Of a stretch of 64,000 bases of DNA, positions 38,053 through 49,831 are shown piece after piece. Under the pieces are notes generated by a model that saw only the letters and a list, made by a program, of their open reading frames with translations, ran no database searches and was not told the DNA's origin. The position numbers and the translations under genes were made by a program. The first letter of the stretch is position 1. Every line of letters begins with the position of its first letter. The stretch is from positions 19,539,001-19,603,000 of the forward strand of contig BSBM01000123.1 in NCBI GenBank assembly GCA_027924585.1, read 5' to 3'. This DNA is from Larix kaempferi (taxonomy: Eukaryota > Streptophyta > Pinopsida > Pinales > Pinaceae).

Positions 38053-38860
38053 TTAAGATCGAACTTCAGAATTGGCAAGAGGCTGATCAAGAAGTTGTAG
38101 TGGAGCGTTGGCCATGTCTAGTAAGAAGGAAAGATTGCCTTGGACAAAATGAACATCGTTTTGCAAGGGGATAAAAAACAATCGAAAACTATATTGAAAT
38201 TGCTCCTTCTCCAACAAAAGATAACCAAGCATGATTTTAAGCACACAATAGGGTGCCAAGCCATTGCTCAAAAGTTCCCAACTGGTTGTCAACCAAATTT
38301 CCCTGAACTTCCTCAAGCACAACAACTTCTCCCTAGTACATTTAATTATGAATATACCATGAGGTGAAATCATTATACCTCTACTCCAACCAAGTGTTTC
38401 CTAGAGCCTCCCCCACACCTACTATGGGCTCTCCATCACACCATATTTCCAAGATCTTTCAATGCATCCTCAGAGACCCAAAAAATAGCCTCAAGAAGTC
38501 AAGACACGACCCTTCGAGACCCCTGCTGGAAAGTGTCCACACTCTCCTTGTTACATAGAGTAGCCAAGAGCCACAGGACAAAGTGTCATTCTACCTCACC
38601 AGGAGCCTCGTCATCCCTCCATTTCTCAACTACCCAATTTCTGCTAATTCCAGGTACGATGTCCTTCCATCGTCCCAAGAGACAGAACATATTGCTAACA
38701 TTGAATCCATCGTACATTGTCCCATCCATGGCTTTGAAACCCATCCATTTCCCCACAGATTTAATTTAAGAATGCATGCTATGAACTTGATCCCCATTAT
38801 GTCGACAATTCCCCAATTTAACTCCTTGCATACCCCACATCCTCTGAACCACACAAATTA
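38053..38860 (-). pseudogene. Unrecognised coding remnant, copy 1
   Basis: Minus-strand frames with protein-like composition (GWVSKPWMGQCTMDSM, then ...LLEKEQFQYSFRLFFIP) parallel the copy at 46640-47430. The frames are broken at different places in the two copies. I do not recognise the family; it may be part of a larger element or a captured gene. Conservation between copies reflects duplication and does not show selection. Confidence 0.35.
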
Positions 38861-39060
38861 ATTCAACAATTAAACTCATCATCTGTGTCTTTTGGCCACA
38901 TGTTTGAGGCAACTCCCTCCTTTGGCCACTTTTCAGAGGCAGTGTACTCCACTGTTCTCACCCCATCTTGGATTAAGATGTTTATATGCTACTTATACAA
39001 ATTAAAATACCCATTCCATGAATTGGATAAATAATGATATTCCTTATTTTTCCTAATCCC

Positions 39061-39176
39061 CATATATATAGAGAGATAGATATATATGTATATATATATA
39101 TACACATATATATATAGACATATATATATACATATTGTATATATATATACATATTGTATATATATATATACATATA

Positions 39177-39216
<40 letters not shown>

Positions 39217-39402
39217 TATATACATATATATATACTATATATGTATATATATATACATATATATATATAGACATATATATATACATATTGTATATATAAT
39301 ATATATACTATATATGTATATATATATACAATATGTATATATATATGTCTATATATATATATGTATATATATATACATATATAGTATATATATATGTATA
39401 TA

Positions 39403-39444
<42 letters not shown>

Positions 39445-39547
39445 CATATACATATGTATATACATATATATGTATATACATATACATATGTATATACATA
39501 TACATATGTATATATATACACACACACACACATATATATATATATAT
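39061..39547. repeat. TA/TATACA microsatellite, ~490 bp
   Basis: Nearly pure TATATA with interspersed TATACA, TATGTA and TATAGACA units, ending in a short ACACACAC run. The corresponding site in the second block (near 47645) has only a ~17-bp TA run, so it expanded here after duplication or contracted there. The poly-IY frames are artefacts. Confidence 0.92.
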
Positions 39548-41266
39548 CAAATCTTTGGAAGTACAAATGTTTTTAAAAGTGAAAAATTCATCCATTCAAT
39601 TATTAAAGTTTGATTTTGATTATATATATATTTATATAATCAATTGTTTAGGACCTCGGTTTGAATTCAATGGAATTTTAATTTGAAATTTGATATATAT
39701 TTATAGAAATGTGTTTTACAATTTAGTTGTTTTAAATTTTGATCTTAGAATGTGCTTGGTTTTATAATAAGAAATTAATATGTATATATAGAAGTTACTA
39801 CTTGATATCGATTTTCGCTTCCATCTTGAATAAAGAATGGGAATAGGATTACTTGTATTTCTGTCTTGGTAAGTCCGTTGTTCTTTCACCAAACTCATCC
39901 CTCATGGCTAGGGTTTGAAGACCTTTTTTTTTCCAATAGATCTTCTTACTATTTCCCACAAAACCTCAAAGAAAATTGATGTGATGATCTTACAACTTAT
40001 TTCATTTTATTAGCTTATTTCCATAAAATGCTAAATAACCAGAAGTGTAAGAAAAATTACTAGAGAAAATATATACACAAATATCACAAAATTTACCCTA
40101 ATCCACACATAATATATATATATTATTCAATAAATTTAATTCAATATCAATAATAATATAAAATAAATTTAATAGTTTTAGGTTTGATAAAAGTTAACAT
40201 AAATCTATCATATGAATGAGTTTGCCCCTCTGGTTATTACATCGATAGGTGTTTATATCTTAGAATTTGGGGTGAACTACCATCTATGCTTTTCCTAGAT
40301 TGAAAGGGATGAGACAAGTGTATTCTAGATTGATTTTATGGTCACAGATAACTTGTTCATGACATTTAACTTGTGACCAATTAATGTTCACTAGCCACAA
40401 GTTAAGCAATTGTGCTAGTCATATCTCAATGTTATATTAGAATATCTACAGATCTAATTATGATTTGTATATAAATATTAGTTATGGCAGCATGCTTTTG
40501 TTTAGATCATAGTTAACATGAATGGATACAAATGTGTTTGCAAATATGACTATGGTTTCCGTAAGTTATAAAGAAAAGAGAAACATACAAACTCCAACAT
40601 CAGAAAGTTTGAGATAATTAGGAGAAACACTATTTCTTTCATGGCAGGATTTCGTTGCATATTTACTCTACACTGCGATAAGGCGGTCCTGTAAAAGGTA
40701 CGATTTCCTTCAAAAATGGAGTCTACCCTCGAAATTATTCCCATCTCACGAATTGACTGCTGCAAAAGGATCAGAAGCTTCTCAGGATATTAGACTATTA
40801 CTGTTCTGCTAAAATATGAGACTGTTCCACTGCATGTCATGTCACAATACTGACTGCTGCAACATGATCAGAAGTTTCTCAGGATATTAGACTTTTCTTC
40901 TACAGGACCAGATTGTTGTATGTCATCTCACCATACTAATTGCTGCAAAATGATCAGAAGTTTCTTCCATGTCTTTCCTACTGAGTGAAAACGAAAGCGA
41001 TCACATCAGACTAGTGCATTATATCCTACTGTGTAATTATATAGGTATCTAGTCACCATTTTCAGCTAAACTACTATGTTACACGGGTACTGCTCCCGGC
41101 CGTTAGGAATGGCATACCCGATGTTTTTGTGGTATCGGGAGCTTTGGAGATGGTACGAAACGCTCCAAAATGGGTGAGAGCTTCCTCAAATAATCGAGAG
41201 ATTTTTGGGTACTTGGCGGAGGTGAAATCACAACCTATGCTCCTGACAGGATTTTCGTAGTATACT

Positions 41267-41357
41267 TGTGGTTGGGAGCTTGAGGAAGCTCCTGATCCAT
41301 TAGGAGATTCTAGAAGCTCCTCGATGGATCAAGAGCTTCTTCAAGCACCCAACCACA
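41267..41357. repeat. Hairpin with ~40-bp arms
   Basis: Left arm TGTGGTTGGGAGCTTGAGGA... (41267-41306) and right arm ending ...CTTCAAGCACCCAACCACA (41317-41357) are near-perfect reverse complements with a ~10-base loop and about four mismatches. The word GAGCTTCCTCA also recurs nearby (41189, 41400). The size would suit a small-RNA precursor or small foldback, but function is not shown. Confidence 0.7.
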
Positions 41358-41859
41358 CGTACACATGTTATGGAGCTTGAATAAGCTCCCAAACCAACGA
41401 GGAGCTTCCTCATGTTCTCAAATTCATATTGTGATTGATGCAGTGGTCGCTTCTTTGTCACTGCCACTTTTTATGTAATATGAAATTTGTTTGAGGTAAT
41501 GGGCTTACATGTATATTAAATTCAGGGTGAAGTTCTTGTGATGGAGGCTGTCCCCTTGAAGTCTGGGCTGAGTTTCCTTTACATGGTTGAATATATTCTT
41601 GCTAGGGTCGAGTTATGAGTGCTTGGGGTCAAATTCTATATTGCTTGGTAGAAGTTTTAACTGCTGGAAACTTCATTTGTTATCTGTCATCAACAACATT
41701 TGTTAATCAACCCAATCTAGGAAAGAATCATGGCAAGAACAAACATTAAATCTACTTATACTTTGCTGCAATTAGATTTCCTATTTTTTCTAATCCAGAA
41801 TATATATATATATATATATCTATATCTATATCTATATCTATATTTATATCTATATATAT

Positions 41860-42520
41860 GTACAAACATTTTTTAAAGTGAAAATTTGATCCATTCAATT
41901 ATTAAAGTTTGATTTTGATTTTATATAAATAAGAATATGTGAAATTGTTTAGGATTTAATTCAATGGAATTTAAAATTGAATTTTGGTATATATTTATAT
42001 AAATATGTTTTACAATTTAGTTAATTTAAATTTGGAACCGAGAATGTGCTTGGGTTTATAAAAAACAATAATATTGTTTTTGGAGCACATTACAGATGCG
42101 ACACATTTCACCCAATTTGGCTGTAGAAAGCATGTCTAGGCGCAAAAATCGTATTAATTTATATGCATATATAGAATTTATGACTTGATATCGATTTTTA
42201 CTTCCATTTTTAATATAGAATGGGAAGGAATATTGGTACCGGAACTCGAATTCTCCTTCTCGGGTTCGTCCCTCATCTCCTTTTCTAGGTCACTGTTATC
42301 TTTCGATTTCCAATCTAATATGATCTCTGAGTTAGAGCCTCCAAAATCACCGAAAGTTCCAAACTTTCTCTCCAGAGCCGCCATGAGGATTAACATGTTG
42401 TGCACGAGATATTGATGACTTATATTTCCATATTTGTAAATTGTTGCTCATAATCGTTTGTCGCTCCTTCACCAGACTCATCCCCCATGGCTAGGCTTTG
42501 AAGACTTTTTCTTTATTCTA
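41860..42520. repeat. Diverged partial third copy of block sequence
   Basis: Shares with 39.55-39.96 kb and 47.65-48.09 kb the order AAAGTGAAAA...CCATTCAATTATTAAAGTTT, TTTTACAATTTAGTT, GAATGTGCTTGG, CTTGATATCGATTTT and CTCATGGCTAGG, but with more substitutions and insertions. It is older than the two main copies. Confidence 0.65.
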
Positions 42521-44069
42521 CCACTAGATCCTATGGTTTCACCCAAAACCACAAATAAAGCTACTATTATACTAATATGACCCATAAATTGACATGGATA
42601 TTCCACTAGAATAGTTCATAACAATGGATCTTACAACTTACTTCTTTTTATTAGCTTATTTCCATAAAATTCTAAATAATTGGAATTGTAAGAAAAATCA
42701 CTAGAGAAATACACAATGCACACAAATAAAACAAGATTTACCCTAGGAAAACCCACTATGGGGAAAAACTCAACCAACAATGAGGACTATGTGAAAATTT
42801 GAGCACAGTCTGGATCTAGTTTAGAGGAAAATCCTCACAATGAATTTACAAGAATGCATAGAAGAGAGAAAATTCGAGTAGAATCACATGAGAAAGAAAA
42901 CTCAATTGAGTAAAAATCCATCATTAATAATATTGAACAATAAGAGTACAATAAATAATACACTTCATGAAAGAAAATCAAATGCACTAAAGGAAATTCA
43001 AAAAGATCACAAAAAGAAGGCTTTTAATAGACTAAATCCCTAATCTAGGCAATTATCTATATCCAACTCATAGAAAGTGGTCACGAATGGGAAAGTAAAG
43101 GATTTATGGACCATCAGTGACATAAAATCAGCTAAAGAGTGGATTTATGGATAAAAAGATGGAAGTGGTCTAAGGAAAAAGTAGCAAGCTTGCCAAAATA
43201 GATCCTAGTGCAACTTTTTTATCCTAAGCTTTCTGAAAAACAGTAAAAAGATGTCTTTATATTAGAAAAACAGGAATAAAGCAGGAAATGTACTGTAGGT
43301 TGTAAAAGCAGGATCATAATAGAATGGTGGGTGCTTCGATAGTCTAAATTTGTAAAAAGTGGACAACTATGGTATAAGCTATTGACTTTGGTATCCTAAC
43401 ACATGAAACATCATATCTAATCACCTAGGAACTTAATGAAAGTGTTTTAAACTATGGTCTAGATGGATTTATGTTCCAAAACCCCCCCTTAAGTTTGACT
43501 TAGAGTTTGTAAAATATGATTAGGGCCCAAGAAACAAAGGCTTATGGTCACCCCATTACAATTATTATCTTTCGATGTAAATTGAGGAAATAGGGAAAAC
43601 CTCATGGGAACAAAACCCCCCCCAGAAAAATGGACATGTGCACACCAAAACTTAATTTTGCTCCAAAATCAAGTAGGTGTGATGCTTGATTTGATGTATG
43701 GAGGTATCTTCCTCTTTGGCAGAAAAGGATCATGCTCCCAAAACATGTGCTTGAATTATCCACCAATGGATGCAAGTGAATATGGAATCTCTTTGAACCA
43801 AACTTGATTAGAACAAATCCATGAATATGCAAACCATTCTGGAACTTGAATTTCAAACCACATGAGGCAAGATCAGGTCCAATCATATATGATTTCTCTT
43901 GAAACTTGAACTTATGATCATTGGAAGTTAAATCAAATCCAAGAATTGATAGATTGTTCCTTGAGATATCTTTTGAACTAGCAGGGGTAAGATCAGAACC
44001 AAAATCACCAAAATATGCTTGAGACTTGAACCCAAATGAATGATAGAGTCCTCCATGTTCATTGAACCT

Positions 44070-44783
44070 CTAAGAATCGGCGCTAGCAATCAGGTAGAAG
44101 TACATAGGAACCATGTAATCAAGGAGGGGGAATGCATCACTTCCAAATTTTGATCTATCTTCCAAAACCTTTAGTAGATCACCATTCTGCACACCAGTAA
44201 ACTCATGTGAAAGAGAGGAATCAAATTCATCTTCAGCTTCTAGAGCATAAACTGGCTTATCTTTCTCAGAATTCAAAATAGAATACTCATAGGAGAATAT
44301 GAGAGAGAGATGGAAGTATTCATATTCAAAAACTATATGTATTGAAGAAATTTCTGAAATCTCTTCTTCTTTACTTTGAACAAATTCTTCAAAGAGATTT
44401 GAGGCCAAGATATTGGGAGGGAGAAAATATGAGGAGGTGTCCATAGGCTCACTCCATGCACCAATTTTCTAATTATCTAGAGCCCTATCCAAGTTGGACC
44501 ATAGCTCAAAAGGATAGTCTGCAAAACCAATGAGGTAGTGAATATTTGGAGACATGGCCAAGCACATAGCTCTGAATGCTCTGTCACTATCATTTAGCCA
44601 TTCATTCTTCTCTTCAAAGGACTCAAGTTCGCTCACAACACCAATAAACACATCATAGAGACATTGTCTTGAGAGTTTCAACCATCTTTGGCTTCCACTC
44701 AACATAATTGAATGGAGTAAGAGAAGGAATTTATTCGAATCCATGAAGTTGTTGTACCTGTAGAAAACACCTGCAAAAAACAC
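44070..44783 (-). pseudogene. Gag-like ORF of LTR element, copy 2
   Basis: One continuous minus-strand frame of about 237 codons with a single stop near 44469. The first part (MDSNKFLLLLHSIMLSGSQR..., DRAFRAMCLAMSPNI, FADYPFELWSNLDRAL) has the spacing of Ty1/copia-like gag domains. The second (ASNLFEEFVQSKEEEISEI..., HEFTGVQNGDLLKVLEDR) is acidic and unrecognised. Gag would package the element RNA. Copia-like ancestry is inferred only from gag and primer site, since no pol remains. Confidence 0.6.
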
Positions 44784-44921
44784 TCAGGAGGAAAAATCTG
44801 TAAGCTCAATCATGCTTTGATACCATGTGAAAATTTGAACACAGTCTGGATCTAGTTCACAAAAAAATCATCACAATGAATTTACAAGAATGCGTAGAAG
44901 AGAGAAAATTTGAGCAGAATC

Positions 44922-45306
44922 TGTTAGGAACCTATGTCAACCCTTCTCTTTACTATGTTAGTATATTGTTGTTGGACGCATATGCTTTGTAAGTCGTCCC
45001 GTAGTATTTGTTGATCCATAGTTTATATTAGCCCATAGTATTGACCCATAGTATTGGACGCATATGCTTTGTAAGTCGTCCTGTAGTATTATATGTCCCA
45101 TGGTTTTGACTCATAGTATTGGGCATAGACTTAGTATATAAGTGTGTGTTGAGGTCATTGAAGGCACTGTGAAGTTAATTGTATTGAGCTTGCTCAAAGG
45201 AAGTTGCCCCCTCGAAGTGGCCCGTGATCAATATAAAAGTGATTCTGTTCTATTATTTCTGCTATTTCGCATATTCTTATTAATTAATTGTTGCAGGTGC
45301 ATCACA
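44922..45306 (+). mobile_element. Solo LTR of the gypsy family
   Basis: 385 bp beginning TGTTAGGAACCTATG and ending GGTGCATCACA, clearly the same family as the LTRs at 19153 and 23419 (shared GGACGCATATGCTTTGTAAG, AGTATATAAGTGTGTGTTGA and GTTGCCCCCTCGAAGTGGCC). It is flanked by a perfect 5-bp duplication GAATC (44917-44921 and 45307-45311). Such solo LTRs arise by recombination between the two LTRs of a full element. The equivalent site in the other block (near 36750) is empty. Confidence 0.92.
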
Positions 45307-46639
45307 GAATCACATGAGAAAGGAAACTGAATTGAGTAAAACTCCATCATTATTATTATTGAACAATAAGAGTACAATAAATAATACACCTCATGAGAGA
45401 AAATCGCATGCACTAAATGCATTTTGAAAAGTTCACATAAAATCAAGCTTATATAGACTAAATCCCCAATCTAGGCATGTATCTATATCCAACTCATAGC
45501 AAGTGGCCACGAATGGGAAAGTAAAGGCTTTGTTGACCATGAGTGATATGAAATCTGCTAAAGAGTGGATTTATGGAGAAAAATATGGAAGTGTTGTAAG
45601 GCAAAAAGTAGCAAGCTTGCCAAAATGGATCCTAGTGCAACTTCCTTATCCTAATCTTTCTGAAAATTAGTAAAATATGTCTCTATATCAGAAAAGCATG
45701 AAAAAAGAAAGAAATGCACTCTAGGTTGTAAAATTAGGATCATAATAGAATGGTGGGTGCTCCAATAGTCTAAAGATGGAAAAAGTGGACAACTATGGTC
45801 TAGACTATTGACTTTGGTATCCTAACACATGAAACATCATATCTAATCACCTAGGAACTTAATGAAAGTTTTTTAACCTATGGTCTAGATGGATTTATGT
45901 TCCAATAGACTATGCCTTTCTCTTTTATATAAAACACAAATACAAAGGAAATGGTACTCTCTGTGGAGTTACCTATAAGTTTGTGACAATAATGGCTACT
46001 CCAGGATCTCCTATCTCCCATGTTCTACTCTAATATCCATTCCCATGCTGTTTCTCAACTATGGAGTAATACAATAATATTAAAAAATAGAACCCCTTCT
46101 TCCTCTAACATCTTGGTATTTAACATAGCCTAATAGCCATCTAAGGTTAATTTTAGGGTATTTTCATGCCTTGATCCTTGATTAGGGTTAAGGTTTTGGA
46201 CATCCTAGAATGTTCTTTAAAATCCACAAATGATTAGATCTGCATGTGTGAGAAATGAGAGCTAACATGGAATCGACTCAGTACCATGGTGGTAAATTGG
46301 ATAGGTCAACTTGTGAGAGGCATTATAACCTCTTCATACGAACTCTGTTTGGGTTACTCTTGAACCGTTATAAAGGTATTAGAGTGTATAATCACATGAA
46401 GTGCATGGAAAATAGATCAACTTTTTAACCCCAAAAAACATCATTTAGACCCTCAAGCAGAGCCCAAGAGGTTCTTGTCCTGAAATCTGCAAAATGAGAC
46501 ATGCCCCTATAATGGGCCCTGTAAGTCAATTCATCCAATCTTTCGATCTCAAAAGTACAAAAATAGATGAAAAATATATATATTGATCTATTTTGGATCA
46601 TTAAGAGCTAGGATCTTAAGATCGATCTTCAGAATTGAC

Positions 46640-47430
46640 AAGAGGTTGATCAAGAAGTTGTAGTGGAGCATTGGCCATGTCTAGTATCAAGGAAAGATTG
46701 CCTTGGACAAAATGAACATCGTTGTGCAAGGGGATAAAAAAAAGCCGAAAACTATATTGAAATTGCTCCTTCTCCAACAAAAGATAACCAAGTGCATGAT
46801 TTTAAGCACACAATAGGGTGCCAAGCCATTGCTCAAAGTTCCCAACTAGTTGTCAGCCAAATTTCCCCGAACTTCCTCAAGCACAACAACTTCTCCCTAG
46901 TCCATCTCATTATGAATATACCATGAGGCGAAATCATTATACCTCCACTCCAACCAAGTGTTTCCTAGAACCTCCCCCATACCCCCACACCTACTATGGG
47001 CCCTCCATCACACCATATTTCCAAGATCTTTCAATGCGTCCTCAGAGACCCAAAAAATAGCCTCAAGAAGTCAAGACATGACCCTTCGAGACCCCTACTG
47101 GAAAGTGTCCACACTCTCCTCCTTACATAGAGTAGCCAAGAGCCACAGGACAAAGTGTCGTTCTACCTCACCAGGAACCTTGTCATTCCTCCATTTCTCA
47201 ACTACCCAATTTCTGCTAATTACAGGCACGATGTCCTTCCATCGTCCCAAGAGACGTAGCATATTGCTAACATTGAATCCATCGTACACAGTCCCATCCA
47301 TGGCTTTGAAACCCATGCATTTCCCCCACAGATTTAATTTAAGAATGCATGCTGCCAACCTCATCCCCATTATGTCGAGTTCGACGATTCCCCAATTTAA
47401 CTCCTCGCATACCCGACATCCTCTGAACCA
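46640..47430 (-). pseudogene. Unrecognised coding remnant, copy 2
   Basis: The longest clean minus-strand stretch (47370-47095) reads like a real protein: CILKLNLWGKCMGFKAMDG, then NVSNMLRLLGRWKDIVPVI, NWVVEKWRND, VERHFVLWLLATL. Stops and shifts follow. The copy at 38.05-38.86 kb shares it. Family unknown to me; candidates are an accessory ORF of a transposon or a captured host gene. Confidence 0.4.
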
Positions 47431-47902
47431 CGCAAATTAATTCAACAATTAAACTCATCATCTGTGTCCTTTGGCCATGTGTTTGAGGCAACTGCCTCCT
47501 TTGGTCACTTTTAAGAGGCATTGTACTCCACGGTTCTCACCCCATCTTGGATTAAGATGTTTATATGTTACCTATACAAATTAAAGTACGCATTCCATGA
47601 ATTGGGTAAATAATTTTATTCTCTATTTTTCCTAATCCCCGTCCATATATATATATATAAAATCTGTGGAAGCACAAATATTTTTAAAAGTGAAAAATTC
47701 ATCCATTCTTTGATTTTGATTATATATATATTTATATAATTAATTGTTTAAGACCTAGATTTAGGAATATATGAAATTGTTGGGGACCCCAGTTTGAATT
47801 CAATAGAATTTTAATTTGAAATTTGATATATATTTATAGAAATGTGTTTTACAATTTAGTTGATTTAAATTTTGATCTTAAAATGTGCTTGATTTTATAA
47901 TA

Positions 47903-47937
<35 letters not shown>

Positions 47938-49831
47938 TTACTATTTGATATTCATATTCACTTCCATCTTGAATAAAGAATGGGAAGGAACATTGTTACT
48001 CAAATTCAATAGGACGATTAGTATTTCTGTCTTTGTAAGTCCGCTACTCTTTTACCAAACTCATCCCTCATGGCTAGGGTTTGAAGACTTTTTCTTTATT
48101 TTTCCAATATATCCTCTTACTATTTCTCACAAAACCTCAAAAACAATTGATATGATGATCTTACAACTTATTTCATTTTATTAACTTATTTCCAATAACC
48201 ATTTAAGTGTAAGAAAAATAACTAGAAAAAGATATACACACATATCACAAAATTTACCCTAATCCACAAATTATATATATATATATATTCAATTCAATAT
48301 TAATAAAAATATAAAATAAATAGATTAATATTTTTAGGTTCGATGAAAGTTAACATAAATCTATCACATGAATGAGTTTGTTCCTTTAGTTATTACATGA
48401 TAGGGGTTTATATCTTAGAATTTGGGGTGGACTATCCTTTATGCTTTTCCTAGATTGAAGGGAATGAGACAAGTGTACTGTCTAGATTGATTTTATGATC
48501 ACACATAACTTGTTCATGACATTTAACTTGTGACTAATCGTTCACCCGCCACAAGGTAAATACCTGTGCTAGTCATATCTCTATGTTATGTTAGAATATC
48601 TACAAATCTAATTATGATCTGTATGTAAATATTAGTTATGGCAGCATGCTTTTGTTTAGATCTTAGTTAACATGAATGCATACTATTTCTTTCATGGCGG
48701 GATTTCGTTGCATATTTACTCTACACTGCGATAAGGCGGTCCCGTAAAAGGTACGATTTCCTTCACAAATTGATTCTACCCTCGAAGTTCTTCCCATCTC
48801 ACGAACTGACTGCTGCAAAACGATCAGAAGCTTCTCAGGATATCAGACTGTTACTGTTCTGCTAAAATATGAGACTGTTCCACTGCATGTCATCTCACAA
48901 TACTGACTGCTGAAGTTTCTCACGATATTAGACTGTTCTTCTACAGTACCAGATTGTTGTATGTCATCTCACTATACTAATTGCTGCAAAACGATCAGAA
49001 GTTTCTTCCATGTCCGTCCTACTGAGCGAAAACGAAAGCGATCACATCAGATTGGTGCATTATATCTTACCGTGTATATTTCAACCCACTATGATAATTA
49101 AATGCAGCTTTGCAAGCTGCATATTGATCGCTAAAAACTAGATCTTGAAATGATTTTGACTTATGCAATATTAGAGTAAGTCATTTAACTAAGTCATTTA
49201 ACTGCAGTTTTTATGTCCGGAACACTTTAATCAGTTAATGTAATTTATTCATGCATGTTGCATGCCATCTTTTTCACAGAAAAATTTAACTTACTATTAA
49301 TATACGAAATAGTAAATAAAACCAGCTGTCAGAACATACATGAACTATCCATCCCTGTCATAAAGAGGACCAGGGATATACCAATCAGAGTGTCAGGTGT
49401 TGTCATACAACAGAATATATCAAAATGAAAGACCCATATGTCCTCATGACATACCGGAAACCTTCCGGTAGAAGAAACAGATCCAATGGCATCATAATAA
49501 ATGTGTCCAAATCAAAAGTAATAAAAGGTCTCATATACAGTCATCCAAATACATCAAAATATGGATCCAACCAAGCTATAAATACCGAACAGCAACCATA
49601 AAAGTCTAATATAATGCCGCATATGTAGAGTATGTATACAAAATCTTCCAACAAGTAGTTGGAACCAGTACCTATGAAGGATCTGCACATAGAACTATTA
49701 TACACATAAGTATATCAGCCGCATAAATCAGGATAGCAAAACCAAAAATGTACATAATATAAAGAAAAGAAAAATCATATCCAATGTAACAAATGAGAGC
49801 CATGAGTGAAGAGTGTATCCTCCCACCATTC

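Larger units (their letters stand above)
34415..41036. repeat. Large duplicated block, copy 1
   Basis: Homologous end to end with 42530-49075. It starts at CCAATAGATCCAATGGTTTC and ends near GATCACATCAGACTAGTGCA. Both copies contain, in the same order, a CCCTAGGAAAACCCACTATG segment, a non-autonomous LTR element in a GACTA site, a non-coding or pseudogenic 1.7-kb segment, an AT-rich stretch and a terminal ~400-bp segment with TTTCTTTCATGGC(A/G)GGATTTC. Copies differ by scattered substitutions plus a microsatellite here and a solo LTR in copy 2. Confidence 0.85.
41037..42529. other. Spacer between the duplicated blocks
   Basis: Contains a 41-bp-arm hairpin (41267-41357), a TA/TATC microsatellite (41801-41859) and a diverged partial copy of the 39.55-39.96-kb segment (41860-42520). 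No gene is recognised. Confidence 0.6.
42790..45907 (-). mobile_element. Non-autonomous gag-only LTR element, copy 2
   Basis: LTRs at 42790-43481 and 44826-45907; the latter is 692 bp after removing a 390-bp nested insertion and its target copy. Target duplication GACTA lies at 42785-42789 and 45908-45912. The minus-strand primer site TGGTATCAAAGC lies directly inside the 44826 LTR. A G-rich polypurine tract (AAGGGGGGG on the minus strand) precedes the other LTR near 43482. The interior is ~1.34 kb with a single gag frame. Confidence 0.82.
42530..49075. repeat. Large duplicated block, copy 2
   Basis: Counterpart of 34415-41036. It starts at CCACTAGATCCTATGGTTTC and ends near ATCACATCAGATTGGTGCA. 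The offset between copies is about 8.1 kb. The LTR element inside lies at the same position with the same GACTA flanks. Unlike copy 1 it carries a 385-bp solo LTR and lacks the long TA microsatellite. Confidence 0.85.

Noticed and set aside
38982-39686. Poly-Ile/Tyr frames up to ~194 codons
   Set aside because: Translation of the TATATA/TATACA microsatellite on both strands.
41801-41859. TA/TATC run considered as a regulatory element
   Set aside because: Plain microsatellite of the sort scattered through the window; nothing suggests function.
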